From positions 1 to 36,013 of the forward strand of contig DASRCB010000019.1 in the NCBI GenBank assembly GCA_035653295.1: DNA of 36,013 nt. Reading direction: 5' to 3'. The stretch is from DASRCB01 sp035653295. GTDB taxonomy: Bacteria; Acidobacteriota; Terriglobia; Bryobacterales; Bryobacteraceae. The position numbers were made by a program, and so were the translations under genes. The notes under the pieces were generated by a model, which saw only the letters and a program-made list of their open reading frames with translations, searched no databases and was not told the DNA's origin. Shown here piece after piece: positions 21,164 through 29,172 of the stretch. Every line of letters begins with the position of its first letter. The first letter of the stretch is position 1.

Positions 21164-23268
21164 CAGCCCACCTGCACCAGCGCATAGCGCCGCTGCCAGT
21201 GCCCGCGAATCCACTCCACTGCGCTGCGCAGTTCCTCCTGCGAAGGAGGCGACTTCACGAACGCCTCGGCCTCGCGCCGGGCCATCTCCAGCACTTCCTG
21301 ATCGCGCAGGATATTCGCGATCCGCAGCGCCGGCAGGCCCGATTGTTTCGTCCCGAAGAATTCGCCAGGGCCCCGCAGCCGCAAATCCATCTCCGCGATG
21401 CGAAAGCCGTCGTTGGAATCGACCAGCGTTCGGATCCGCTCCCGCCCGGCGTCGTTCAGCTTGCCCGTAACCAGCACGCAGTAGCTCTGCTCGGCCCCGC
21501 GGCCCACGCGCCCGCGCAGCTGATGAAGCTGCGCCAGTCCGAACCGCTCCGCCTGCTCCACCACCATCACCGTGGCGTTCGGCACATCCACCCCGACTTC
21601 GATTACCGTCGTCGCGACCAGGATTTTCAACGCCCCGGACTTGAAGCGAGCCATCACCGCCTCGCGCTCGTTTGCAGGCAGCTTCCCGTGCAGCAGGCCC
21701 ACCTCGATGTCCGGAAACACGACCTGCGACAAATGTTCGTACATCTTCTGCGCCGCCTTCATCGCCTGTGTTTCCGATTCCTCGATCACCGGGTAAACGA
21801 CATACGCCTGCCGCCCTTCACGGACCTGCTTGCCAATGAAACTGTACACCTGCTCGACACGGTCCTCGCCGACATGTTTCGTCTGGATCGGCCGCCGTCC
21901 GGGCGGCAGCTCGTCGATGACGGACACATCCAGGTCGCCGTACAGCGTCAGCGCCAGCGTCCGCGGGATGGGTGTCGCGGTCATCACCAGCACGTCCGGC
22001 GTTTCCCCCTTGCGCATCAGCCCCAGCCGCTGCATCACGCCGAAGCGGTGCTGCTCGTCCACTATCGCCAGGCCGAGTCGTTTGAACTCGACATCCTCCT
22101 CCAGCAATGCGTGCGTGCCCACCGCCACCTGGACCAGCCCTTCGGCCAGCAGCTTGCGAAGCTGCGATTTCTCGCGCGGAGTCGCCGAGCCGGTCAGGAG
22201 CAGGACGGTATACCCGAGCTTCTGGAACAGGTTCCGGAAATAAACGAAGTGCTGCGATGCCAGGATCTCGGTCGGCGCCAGAACCGCCACCTGATACCCG
22301 TTCTCGATGGCAATGATGGCCGCCTCGGCGGCTACCAGCGTCTTCCCGCTGCCCACGTCACCCTGCAGCAGGCGATGCATGGGATGCGGCTCGGCCATGT
22401 CGTGCGCGATTTCGGCCAGCACGCGCTTCTGCGCGCCGGTAGGCTTGAACGGCAGCATCTGGCGAATGCGCGCGCGCACCAGATCGTTCAGCTCGAACGC
22501 GATGCCCGGCTCGCCCCGCTGTTTGGCGCGCTTCAGCTCCAGGCCGCACTCGAGCCAGAAGAATTCCTCGAAAATCATCCGCAATTGCGCCGGCGATCGG
22601 AATCCGTTCAGCAGCCGCAAATCGGCGCCCGGCGCGGGGAAGTGCAGGTCGCGAATCGCCGGCCAGCGCTCCGGGAAACGCAGCACGCCGCGGAGATGCG
22701 CCGGGAGCCGGTCCTCCACCGGCTCGATGCTTTCGAGAATGCGCGCGATCGTGGTGCGGATGATCCGCGTAGACACCTTGCCGGCTGCCTCATAGATGGG
22801 AACAATACGCCCGGTGTGCAGCCCCGCTTCGCCGTCTGCTTCCTCGTCGCTGAGGAGCTCGAACTCGGGATGCATCATGAGCAGGTCGCCGGTGTAGTTG
22901 TCCAGCTCGATTTTCCCGTACAGGGCTGCGCGCACGCCACCCACGAACTTATCCGCCAGATACTGCCCGTGAAACCATTTCGCAAGCAGGCGCCCGCCCG
23001 AACCGTCGACAAAGGTCGCCTCGAAGAGGCCCAGATTGCGGCGCCGGAACGCTGTTACTTTCGAGGATCTGACTTCCGCCAGCACGGTGGCCATCTCGCC
23101 GGGCGCCAGCTCGCGAATGCGCCGCACGTTGCTGCGGTCTTCATAGCGGAATGGCGCGTAAAGGAGCAGGTCCTCCACCGTGGACAGCCCCTTTGCTTCC
23201 AGCATCTCGCCCCGCGCCGGACCCACGCCCTTGACGTACTTCAGCGGGGTCTGCAGGTCTAAACGCAA
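21163..23268 (-). CDS. recG: ATP-dependent DNA helicase RecG
   Basis: 701 residues, near the usual length. Rescues stalled replication forks and branch-migrates Holliday junctions. The N-terminal wedge/OB domain includes LKYVKGVGPARGEMLEAKG and the conserved FHGQYLADKF segment. Helicase motifs: Walker A LLQGDVGSGKTLVAAEAA, APTEILASQH, LLTGSAT, Walker B DEQHRFGVMQR, TATPIPRTLALT, VATTVIEVGVDVPNATVMV and QLHQLRGRVGRGAEQSYC, all intact. The C-terminus (AVEWIRGHWQRRYALVQVG) overlaps rsmD by one base. Divergent from the GatZ-like gene with a 49-bp gap. Confidence 0.97.
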   Translation of the reverse strand: MRLDLQTPLKYVKGVGPARGEMLEAKGLSTVEDLLLYAPFRYEDRSNVRRIRELAPGEMATVLAEVRSSKVTAFRRRNLGLFEATFVDGSGGRLLAKWFHGQYLADKFVGGVRAALYGKIELDNYTGDLLMMHPEFELLSDEEADGEAGLHTGRIVPIYEAAGKVSTRIIRTTIARILESIEPVEDRLPAHLRGVLRFPERWPAIRDLHFPAPGADLRLLNGFRSPAQLRMIFEEFFWLECGLELKRAKQRGEPGIAFELNDLVRARIRQMLPFKPTGAQKRVLAEIAHDMAEPHPMHRLLQGDVGSGKTLVAAEAAIIAIENGYQVAVLAPTEILASQHFVYFRNLFQKLGYTVLLLTGSATPREKSQLRKLLAEGLVQVAVGTHALLEEDVEFKRLGLAIVDEQHRFGVMQRLGLMRKGETPDVLVMTATPIPRTLALTLYGDLDVSVIDELPPGRRPIQTKHVGEDRVEQVYSFIGKQVREGRQAYVVYPVIEESETQAMKAAQKMYEHLSQVVFPDIEVGLLHGKLPANEREAVMARFKSGALKILVATTVIEVGVDVPNATVMVVEQAERFGLAQLHQLRGRVGRGAEQSYCVLVTGKLNDAGRERIRTLVDSNDGFRIAEMDLRLRGPGEFFGTKQSGLPALRIANILRDQEVLEMARREAEAFVKSPPSQEELRSAVEWIRGHWQRRYALVQVG

Positions 23269-23317
23269 ATCTCAGTGTACAAACGGGCGCCATGAGGGCC
23301 GGATAGAGTAGAAGTTC

Positions 23318-24586
23318 ATGCCGCCGCATCCGCTTGCCAGCCTCGCCGCCGCGCGCGCCAATGACGCGCCGCGTGGCATCACTTCCGTCTGCTCTGCCCA
23401 TCCATTCGTCATCGAAGCCGCGCTGCTCCAGGCCCAGGCTGACGGCGACACTGCGCTGATTGAAGCCACCTGCAATCAGGTAAACCAGGAAGGCGGTTAC
23501 ACCGGCATGACACCGGCCGCCTTCCGCGACTACGTGCACGCCATCGCCGATCGGCTCGGCTTTCCCCGCGACCGCATCATACTCGGGGGCGATCACCTTG
23601 GACCGAATCCCTGGAAGCGTCTCCCCGCCGAGGAGGCTCTCCAGCGCGCCGAAACAATGGTGGCCGCTTATGTCAGCGCCGGCTATGAAAAGATCCATCT
23701 CGACTGCAGCATGGGCTGCGCCGGCGAGCCGCCCTGTCTGCCCGATGAGGTCACCGCGGCGCGTGCCGCGCGCCTCGCCGCCGTTGCAGAGGCCGCTGCC
23801 AGCCCGTTCTATGTCATCGGCACCGAAGTGCCTGTCCCCGGCGGCGCGCTGGAGGTGATCGAGCATCTCGAGGTTACCGATCCGGCCGCCGCCGCGCGGA
23901 CCATCGCCGTCCATCGAAGCGCGTTCGCCGATGCCGGACTTGCGGCTGCGTTCGACCGTGTCATTGCGCTCGTGGTACAACCGGGCGTCGAGTTCGGCCA
24001 TGAAAACGTCGTCATCTATGAGCCGGAGCGCGCCGGCGATCTGAGCGCGTTTCTCAATGGCCACCCTCTCGTCTTCGAAGCCCACTCCACCGACTACCAG
24101 CCCCCGGAAAGCCTCGCGCGCCTCGTGCAGGACGGGTTCGCGATTCTCAAGGTCGGCCCCGGCCTCACCTTCACCATGCGCGAGGCCCTGTATGGACTCG
24201 ATCGCATCGCCGCCGAAATCGACCCATCGTGGTCCCAACATTCCCTCTCCGCCCGCATGGAGCAGGTGATGCTTGCGGACCCGCGCCACTGGAATTCGTA
24301 TTACCCGGGCGCGCCCGACCAGCAGCGCCTGCTCCGCCATTACAGCTACAGCGACCGCATTCGTTACTACTGGCCGGATCCCAAAGCGCAGGCCGCGGTG
24401 GATTCGCTTCTGTCGCGGTTGGAGTCTGCCGCCATCCCCGAAACGCTGCTCAGCCAGTACCTGCCGCGCCTCTACCCGCGCGTGCTTCGGGGGGAACTCG
24501 ACCCCGCGCCACGCAGCCTGGTCATCGAAGCGATTCGCGACGTTCTCCGCGTGTACGCCGCCGCATGCCGCCCGCAGGAGCACTGA
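23318..24586 (+). CDS. GatZ/KbaZ-like D-tagatose-1,6-bisphosphate aldolase subunit family protein
   Basis: 422 residues, the family length. Seen: RGITSVCSAHPFVIEAALLQ, ALIEATCNQVNQEGGYTGM, IILGGDHLGPNPWKRLPAEE, KIHLDCSMGCAGEP, YVIGTEVPVPGGA and AHSTDYQPPESLARLVQDGF, all typical of the GatZ/KbaZ TIM-barrel family. In enterobacteria the partner GatY/KbaY carries aldolase catalysis and GatZ/KbaZ supports it. No GatY/KbaY or other galactitol/tagatose gene is present here, so it may act alone on another sugar phosphate. Divergent from recG. Confidence 0.9.
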   Translation: MPPHPLASLAAARANDAPRGITSVCSAHPFVIEAALLQAQADGDTALIEATCNQVNQEGGYTGMTPAAFRDYVHAIADRLGFPRDRIILGGDHLGPNPWKRLPAEEALQRAETMVAAYVSAGYEKIHLDCSMGCAGEPPCLPDEVTAARAARLAAVAEAAASPFYVIGTEVPVPGGALEVIEHLEVTDPAAAARTIAVHRSAFADAGLAAAFDRVIALVVQPGVEFGHENVVIYEPERAGDLSAFLNGHPLVFEAHSTDYQPPESLARLVQDGFAILKVGPGLTFTMREALYGLDRIAAEIDPSWSQHSLSARMEQVMLADPRHWNSYYPGAPDQQRLLRHYSYSDRIRYYWPDPKAQAAVDSLLSRLESAAIPETLLSQYLPRLYPRVLRGELDPAPRSLVIEAIRDVLRVYAAACRPQEH

Positions 24587-24598
24587 ATTTCCTGTGTG

Positions 24599-24692
24599 GG
24601 GCAGGCCTTCTGCCCAGGTCATCTGCTGGATCAGGTTGTCCGGAGTGTAGGTGACACCGCTCACGAGCGCGGGGGCGGGCTGAATGCCCGCC
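24599..24692. repeat. REP-like palindromes, first group
   Basis: Two hairpins: GGGCAG-GCCTT-CTGCCC (24599-24615) and GGCGGGC-TGAAT-GCCCGCC (24674-24692). A degenerate relative lies at about 24817-24833 and a fourth at 27374-27390. All share a GGGC-x(3-5)-GCCC core, often with a TGAA or TTCA centre. Confidence 0.5.
24600..24670 (-). pseudogene. RHS/YD-repeat fragment
   Basis: The minus strand encodes VSGVTYTPDNLIQQMTWAEG, which matches the V-x-Y-x-P-x-N-x-I spacer pattern between RHS/YD repeats. It is isolated, with no start and no continuation, and its end merges with REP-like palindromes. Confidence 0.45.
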
Positions 24693-24870
24693 GCACGTTT
24701 TTTCACGAACGAAGCTGGCGATGTTGTTGAAAGGACGTGGCCCGTGGCCCGTGGCCCGTGGTCCGTAGTCGGGGTGCGCGCGTGGGTTGGGGAGTCCGGC
24801 GTCGGGGGCGCCACACGGGCTGAAGGCCTGCCCTGCGTTTTTGCACGAACAGAGCTGGCGATGTTGTTGA
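24676..24870. repeat. 55-bp direct repeat, two copies 140 bp apart
   Basis: 24676-24730 and 24816-24870 align without gaps and agree at 47 of 55 positions (counted by eye). The last 18 bases (GCTGGCGATGTTGTTGA plus one) are identical in both. Each copy starts with a REP-like arm (CGGGCTGAA). Confidence 0.65.
24736..24763. repeat. 7-bp tandem repeat
   Basis: Four units of CGTGGCC (the last is CGTGGTC), between the two copies of the 55-bp direct repeat. Likely a slippage-prone microsatellite. Confidence 0.6.
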
Positions 24871-24974
24871 TTCCTCGCAGCCGAAGAGCGGGGGGAGGGA
24901 CGCGACTTCGAGGCGGTGCGTGACGAGGTGCTGCGTTAACTGCTCGACGATGCGGGCGCGGGCCACGGCGAGCT

Positions 24975-25304
24975 TCAGGGCGTTGCGGCGGCTTTCGGCG
25001 ATTTGGGCTGCGGTGCGCATGGATTCGTGTGAGGACAGATTTCCCCTTCCCTGGCCCCACAGTAGCGTGCGAGCTGGCGGTTATACGCGGGATCGGGGTT
25101 AAGTGCATGAAAACAGGAGGAAGATAAAGTGAATTTCGTTGTCACTGGTAACGTGGCATCCATCCCGTTAACCGGATCATTGAGTACGTACGCAACCGCA
25201 GCTTCCGCAGGCGGGCACGGGCTCGCAGGGGTGGAATCGGGGCATGGGCATTGGGGCGTCCCCTGGTCTGAACGAACGATAGGAGACGGCTGGGCTAAGG
25301 ACAA
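24975..25304 (-). pseudogene. Remnant of an RHS core C-terminus
   Basis: The minus-strand frame contains AYVLNDPVNGMDATLPVTTK (about 25150-25205), close to the NDPVN-x-x-D-x-x-G tail that closes RHS cores, but with Leu in place of the final Gly. It is followed by CFHALNPDPAYNRQLARYCG, which does not match anything I know and could be a leftover tip domain. There is no start codon with a ribosome-binding site and no upstream RHS core, so it is best read as an orphan fragment. Confidence 0.4.
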
Positions 25305-25311
25305 CCGTCAT

Positions 25312-26034
25312 TCATGGTGGATCTTGCGAGGTACGATCCTGAAGTAGCTCACGTGCCGTATCGCGCACCGTGACGTCGTCGGCGGAGGCGAGCCGCTTCA
25401 GCAGAGAATTGGTGTATTCTTTTGAGACCAGGGAGTCGCTGACGAATGCGCCATCGTTCAATTCGTGAGCAAAGTCGCGGCGACTGCCGCCTGACCCTGG
25501 CGTCAGGAGCACAGTAGCGACCTTGCGCCCAAATGAAAGGTCCTTCAGCGTGGCATCGTCGTGAAATCCTCCGAGGACCCGTAGCGTATAATCACGAACG
25601 TCTCCGACAGACCGGAGAGCCTTCTGATCATAAGTTAGGAAGAACATTCTTCGGGTGCCTGGAACGGGAATGTACTTCGGAGGTCCGAGGTCCCGTGAGT
25701 TGTATTTCGAGAACATGTAGTAGTAAAACGACAGGTCACGACCGAGGTTCGGCGGTCCCTTCAGAACATTCTCCACGCTCACGGTCACGCTCACACACTC
25801 CAGCAGGAGCTCGGGGAGTGCATGAGCAGGCACCGGTGACCCAATGTCCTGAACTCCGCTGATCACGCCGACAACGACAAGCGGCGCCTCGCTGATACTC
25901 GCGATAATGACCGGTCGGTCCAGTGCTGTCGGATCAAACAGCTCACGTGGGCAATGCTCGTCTGGAGGACGAGCTGCCACAGTCGAGCAGAGAATGAGGG
26001 CGATCGTGGCCCCTCGTATCATTGTCACCGGCAT
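25312..26034 (-). CDS. Secreted protein of unknown function in the RHS island
   Basis: 240 residues; ATG 26034 or ATG 26022 are both possible starts. A signal peptide (MIRGATIALILCSTVAARPP) precedes a mature region with two cysteines (DEHCPRELFDPTALDRP and PELLLECVSVTVSVENVLKG), then LSFYYYMFSKYNSRDLGPPK, RRMFFLTYDQKALRSVGDVR, and a helical C-terminus (SKEYTNSLLKRLASADDVTV). The VSVENVLKG strand is reminiscent of exported beta-barrel proteins, but no family can be named. It is less GC-rich than its neighbours, consistent with horizontal acquisition along with the surrounding RHS fragments. Confidence 0.6.
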   Translation of the reverse strand: MPVTMIRGATIALILCSTVAARPPDEHCPRELFDPTALDRPVIIASISEAPLVVVGVISGVQDIGSPVPAHALPELLLECVSVTVSVENVLKGPPNLGRDLSFYYYMFSKYNSRDLGPPKYIPVPGTRRMFFLTYDQKALRSVGDVRDYTLRVLGGFHDDATLKDLSFGRKVATVLLTPGSGGSRRDFAHELNDGAFVSDSLVSKEYTNSLLKRLASADDVTVRDTARELLQDRTSQDPP

Positions 26035-26133
26035 AGCTCGCTGGTTACGAAGCCATCACGCTGCGGCAGAGCATAATCGCTGCCGTCCCAAACAGCAGGC
26101 GCGGGGCACCCGGGAACAGAGCCACCGAATAGA

Positions 26134-26361
26134 TCACAGCCGAAGGGTGGTGGAGGTGTCAGCCGGCGGCGGAAAATCATCTAATCCCGCCGGGTCATTC
26201 GCATTGACGGGTCGTTCCCCACGTACGCGTACTGATTGAAACTCTGTGGCCTGCTGGGGGTCATACTCGCGCCAGGGATCCGGACTGAGGAACCTCCCCA
26301 TGCACGCCGAGTAATACCTGTTCATGGCGTAATCCAGACCGCTCTCGAATTGGGTTGCGGC
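26134..26361 (-). pseudogene. Frameshifted RHS repeat-associated core fragment
   Basis: The minus strand reads FESGLDYAMNRYYSACMGRF then LSPDPWREYDPQQATEFQ, the RHS core signature (x-x-L-D-Y-x-x-x-R-Y-Y ... G-R-F-L-S-P-D-P). The expected FNQYAYVGNDPVNANDPAG is split between two frames: FNQYAYVGNDP is in one and VNANDPAGLDD in the other, consistent with loss of one G near 26198. It ends PPPADTSTTLRL and a stop, with no toxin-like tip. An in-frame TGA lies just upstream, so the core is broken at both ends. Confidence 0.7.
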
Positions 26362-26389
26362 GTTCTGTCATCCCCTGTCGACGCGGCGG

Positions 26390-27037
26390 TCACTTCACCG
26401 AAGAATACCTACGCACCAAAGACGCAAGATGTGCGTCTCCCCCCTGCCGAATTTCGCGACCATTTGGATCGAGTAGAAAAAAAGGGTACCACGGATACTC
26501 GAGACCGTCTTTTGCGGTCTTGTACGCGCGCTTGCTCGCTATGATGTCTCCCTTCAAAGCCCCATCCAGGATCACACCGAACTCGATGACGTTTGGTTTG
26601 ATCAACTCAGCCTCTGTGCTCGACAGATTCACGCGCCAGAGCGCTCCTGCCGTTGCTGAATACTCCGTTACAAAATACACGGCACGATTATCCGGAGAAA
26701 ACCGGGGTTCCGAGAACATATAATATCGCTTCTCACCCTTCGTGATCGGCGAGTCCAACAGGAGAGAGGGCCTGGAGGCCTTCGAAGTACTGCTGATCCA
26801 CAACTGGCTCTTGAATTCCGGTCGGTATGGGCTCGTTGCAGCGTCGGGAGCAGGTCCGGCTTTACGGCCAAACACAACAAGCGTTTTATCTCCGGACAGG
26901 TTTGGAGAATAGTCGAGTCCGGTCGTGGTCAGGTCTGGGAGGGCGCCATTTTTCGCCCGCAGTGTGATACGGCCATTCTTATCGAGAACAGACTGCCTGA
27001 GAGCCCTGTCCCTTGTATCACGACAAGACCGATACAC
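26390..27037 (-). CDS. TolB-like beta-propeller fragment
   Basis: 215 residues from GTG 27037. Blade-like segments: LDYSPNLSGDKTLVVFGRKA, SQLWISSTSKASRPSLLLDS, EPRFSPDNRAVYFVTEYSAT, and ALWRVNLSSTEAELIKPNVI, as in TolB/WD40-like propellers (the FSPDN/LWRV pattern). The length fits about three blades, so it is partial. Its N-terminus (MYRSCRDTRDRALRQSVLDK) lacks a signal peptide. The neighbouring frame upstream encodes a hydrophobic VVELCIGLVVIQGTGLSG that would join in frame near 26995 with a single-base change, so a frameshift at the signal peptide is likely. It is flanked on both sides by RHS fragments. Confidence 0.5.
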   Translation of the reverse strand: MYRSCRDTRDRALRQSVLDKNGRITLRAKNGALPDLTTTGLDYSPNLSGDKTLVVFGRKAGPAPDAATSPYRPEFKSQLWISSTSKASRPSLLLDSPITKGEKRYYMFSEPRFSPDNRAVYFVTEYSATAGALWRVNLSSTEAELIKPNVIEFGVILDGALKGDIIASKRAYKTAKDGLEYPWYPFFLLDPNGREIRQGGDAHLASLVRRYSSVK

Positions 27038-27129
27038 AGTTCAACAACTGCGGTGTTCATGGAAGATACCCGTAATGCTTCATACAGCCAGGCAACGATG
27101 AGATTCGCCCGTGTGTTCCCTGAATCGCT

Positions 27130-27345
27130 CAACTGTATTTACTGTTCCCTGGCCCCAGGAGGAAGTCGAGGTCTGCGCGTTCGGTAGCCGTTTGAGGCTG
27201 TCGTACGTATAGTTCACCTGCTCGCCGGAGATGACCGCCGAGGTCACGTGTCCATTATCCTGCCCGGCGGTAGTTGTACTGGAAGGTGGTGGATCCGATG
27301 ATCAGGCTGGTGAACTGGCTGAGTGTGTTGCATCCGCGGCTCTTG
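27130..27345 (-). pseudogene. Frameshifted RHS/YD-repeat fragment
   Basis: The minus strand encodes NTLSQFTSLIIGSTTFQYNY and then reaches a stop. In another frame it continues QDNGHVTSAVISGEQVNYTYDS and LKRLPNAQTSTSSWGQGTV. Joined, this is the usual YNY-x-A-x-Q-x-N-G ... Y-T-Y-D-x-L-x-R-L order of RHS/YD proteins, so one frameshift lies near 27260. No complete RHS protein exists in the window. Confidence 0.65.
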
Positions 27346-27373
27346 GTCGTGCCGCTTCGATAAAACGGATGCC

Positions 27374-27390
27374 GCGGGCTCTCAGCCCGC
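27374..27390. repeat. REP-like palindrome
   Basis: GCGGGCT-CTC-AGCCCGC, a perfect 7-bp stem with a 3-nt loop. It belongs with the palindromes at 24599-24692 and lies at the other edge of the RHS debris. Confidence 0.55.
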
Positions 27391-27461
27391 CTGGCCCGGT
27401 TGCAACAATGGCTGCGTTCCACACCCACCTCCGGACACGAGCCCTGCAAAATTATGCACGT

Positions 27462-27491
27462 TTTCCATGCCCGCCGCGTCTCAGCTATCAT
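27462..27491 (+). promoter_or_regulatory. Candidate sigma-70 promoter for the tandem secreted proteins
   Basis: TTTCCA (27462-27467), an 18-nt spacer and TATCAT (27486-27491). Transcription would begin about 18 nt before ATG 27516. No clear ribosome-binding site is seen in that short leader. Confidence 0.35.
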
Positions 27492-27515
27492 TAATTCCAG
27501 TTCGCGGCATCGTCC

Positions 27516-29168
27516 ATGCGAGCACTGCTGCTGATTTTTTCCCTTGCGGGCGCCGCAACTGCCCAGAAATCCGTTGCGCCTCAGACCCAGGACGCGGCGC
27601 AGCCGGACCTGAAGCCCGAAGACAAATGCGTCATCGAGGGCAACGTCTATAATTCGCTGACCGGCGAGCCGCTGAAAAAGGCGGAGATCGTCCTTTCCCT
27701 GCAGGATCGCGCCATGCAGCCTTTGACCGCCGCGATCACCGATGCCGCCGGCCACTATTCCATCGACGACGTCGCGCCCGGCAGATACCATGTCATGGCT
27801 CGGCGCAATGGATTCGTGGATACGCGCCGGTCCATGAGCGCGGCCGCCGGCAGTCTGCTCACCCTCGGCAAAGGCCAGCATGTCACCGACGTCAACTTCC
27901 GACTGATTCCCCAGGGGGTAGTCACAGGCCGCGTCCTGGATGAGGACGACGAGCCGATGGGCAACGTCAACGTGAGCCTTCTCCGCCGGACATATCAGAA
28001 CGGGGCCAAAACCCTTCAGGCAGTCGACAGCAGCGCCAGCGACGATCGTGGCGAATACCGCATCCACGGCATTTCCCCGGGCCGCTATTACGTGCTCGCC
28101 GTCTACAACCCCATGCGCTTTCAGCAGGAGCCCGTAATTATGAAGGAGGATAAAGGCGGCTATGTGCCCGTTTATTATCCAAATTCTCCTGGAAAGTTCG
28201 CCGGTGCATCCGAAATCACCGTTGCGGCTGGCGCGGAAACGAACGGGGTCGATTTCCGCCTTACCCGCGTCCACACGGTCCGCGTCGAGGGGAAAGTCAC
28301 CAACCTGCCCGCCAGCGGCCGCTCCGTGGTCACGCTCGGACCCCTGGACGGCTCGGAAGGGCTCGGCTGGACTGTCCGCCGGCGGCAGTTCGCCGATACG
28401 CGCGGCCACTTCGCCTTCACGGATATTATGCCCGGAGCGTATTTGTTGATGGCCCAGGCCGGCTCGCAGGAGTCTTATCTGGCTGCGGTTTCCGGCATCG
28501 ATGTTGGCCAGACCAATGCCACTGGCATCGTTCTCGCGCTCGGAACTCTCCCCGGCATCACCGGAACCGTGAGCACGGAGGGGCTGGATACGAGCCATTT
28601 CGGCCTTCGTGTGGCCCTGCGTCCTCTCGTGCCACAGCCGGGCATGTTCTTCGGCGGTCCCGCCGAGGTTCAGCAGGATGGCGCCTTTCGGATCGACTCC
28701 GTACAGCCGGGGCGTTATCGCCTGACCATGCCCGGCCTGCCTGCAGACTGGTACGTCAAATCGGTTCGTCTCGGGCAGAGTGAGGTCGCCGATGGAATCG
28801 TTGACTTCAGCCGCGGCGCCGCCGGCGAACTGAATATTGTCATCTCCGGGAGGGCGGGTGAGATCGACGGCCAGGTGCTGAAAAAGGAGGCGGCGGCGCC
28901 GGGCGCCACCGTGGTTCTGGTCCCCGACCAGCGCGATACCTACAATCTCTTCCAAAGCACCGTCGCCGATATGAACGGGAGTTTCACCATCAAAGGCATC
29001 GCCCCCGGTAACTACAAGCTGTTCGCGTGGGACCAGGTGGAGTACAACGCCTGGACCGATCCCGAATTCCTCCAGCCGTTCGAGGACGCAGGCCAGGCGG
29101 TCGTGGTCCGCGAAAGCGACAAGCTGACGAAGAACCCGCAACTGATCGTGACCGCGGACAAGCGATAA
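27516..29168 (+). CDS. Large secreted protein with repeated carboxypeptidase-regulatory-like domains (paralogue 1)
   Basis: 550 residues. Signal peptide MRALLLIFSLAGAATAQ. The first Ig-like domain runs from IEGNVYNSLTGEPLKKAEIV to YHVMARRNGFVDTRRSM. A second starts VVTGRVLDEDDEPMGNVNVS and ends ISPGRYYVLAVYNPM. Further beta-sandwich domains follow (VRVEGKVTNLPASGRSVVTL; GITGTVSTEGLDTSHFGLRV; AGEIDGQVLKKEAAAPGATV), with a final FTIKGIAPGNYKLFAWDQVE. Each has the G-x-V-x-D/N ... D-x-x-G-x-Y/F-x-I/F-x-x-V/I-x-P-G-x-Y pattern of carboxypeptidase-regulatory or Cna-B-like domains. Probably exported or surface-exposed and carbohydrate- or protein-binding; no enzyme domain. Four bases separate it from paralogue 2. 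Confidence 0.85.
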   Translation: MRALLLIFSLAGAATAQKSVAPQTQDAAQPDLKPEDKCVIEGNVYNSLTGEPLKKAEIVLSLQDRAMQPLTAAITDAAGHYSIDDVAPGRYHVMARRNGFVDTRRSMSAAAGSLLTLGKGQHVTDVNFRLIPQGVVTGRVLDEDDEPMGNVNVSLLRRTYQNGAKTLQAVDSSASDDRGEYRIHGISPGRYYVLAVYNPMRFQQEPVIMKEDKGGYVPVYYPNSPGKFAGASEITVAAGAETNGVDFRLTRVHTVRVEGKVTNLPASGRSVVTLGPLDGSEGLGWTVRRRQFADTRGHFAFTDIMPGAYLLMAQAGSQESYLAAVSGIDVGQTNATGIVLALGTLPGITGTVSTEGLDTSHFGLRVALRPLVPQPGMFFGGPAEVQQDGAFRIDSVQPGRYRLTMPGLPADWYVKSVRLGQSEVADGIVDFSRGAAGELNIVISGRAGEIDGQVLKKEAAAPGATVVLVPDQRDTYNLFQSTVADMNGSFTIKGIAPGNYKLFAWDQVEYNAWTDPEFLQPFEDAGQAVVVRESDKLTKNPQLIVTADKR

Positions 29169-29172
29169 CCGA

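Larger units (their letters stand above)
24587..25311. other. Gene-poor, repeat-rich stretch of RHS debris
   Basis: No intact gene is convincing here. It contains three REP-like palindromic segments, a 55-bp direct repeat, a 7-bp tandem repeat, and minus-strand fragments of RHS/YD-repeat coding sequence separated by stops and frame changes. One minus-strand piece around 24880-25020 (MRTAAQIAESRRNALKLAVA) reads like coding sequence and may continue from the frame ending GEICPH if a 2-bp AC duplication near 25027 is removed. Confidence 0.6.

Noticed and set aside
21082..23262. Open plus-strand frame across recG
   Set aside because: All RecG helicase motifs are on the minus strand; the plus frame is low-complexity His/Arg/Gln sequence.
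24736..24763. CRISPR-like short repeats
   Set aside because: 7-bp contiguous units with no spacers; a microsatellite, not a CRISPR array. No cas genes in the window.
25129..25347. 72-residue plus-strand frame with AGGAGG 8 nt before a GTG
   Set aside because: The RBS is good, but the protein has no recognisable pattern and the opposite strand reads the RHS core-tail motif NDPVNGMDAT here. Worth revisiting only with expression data.
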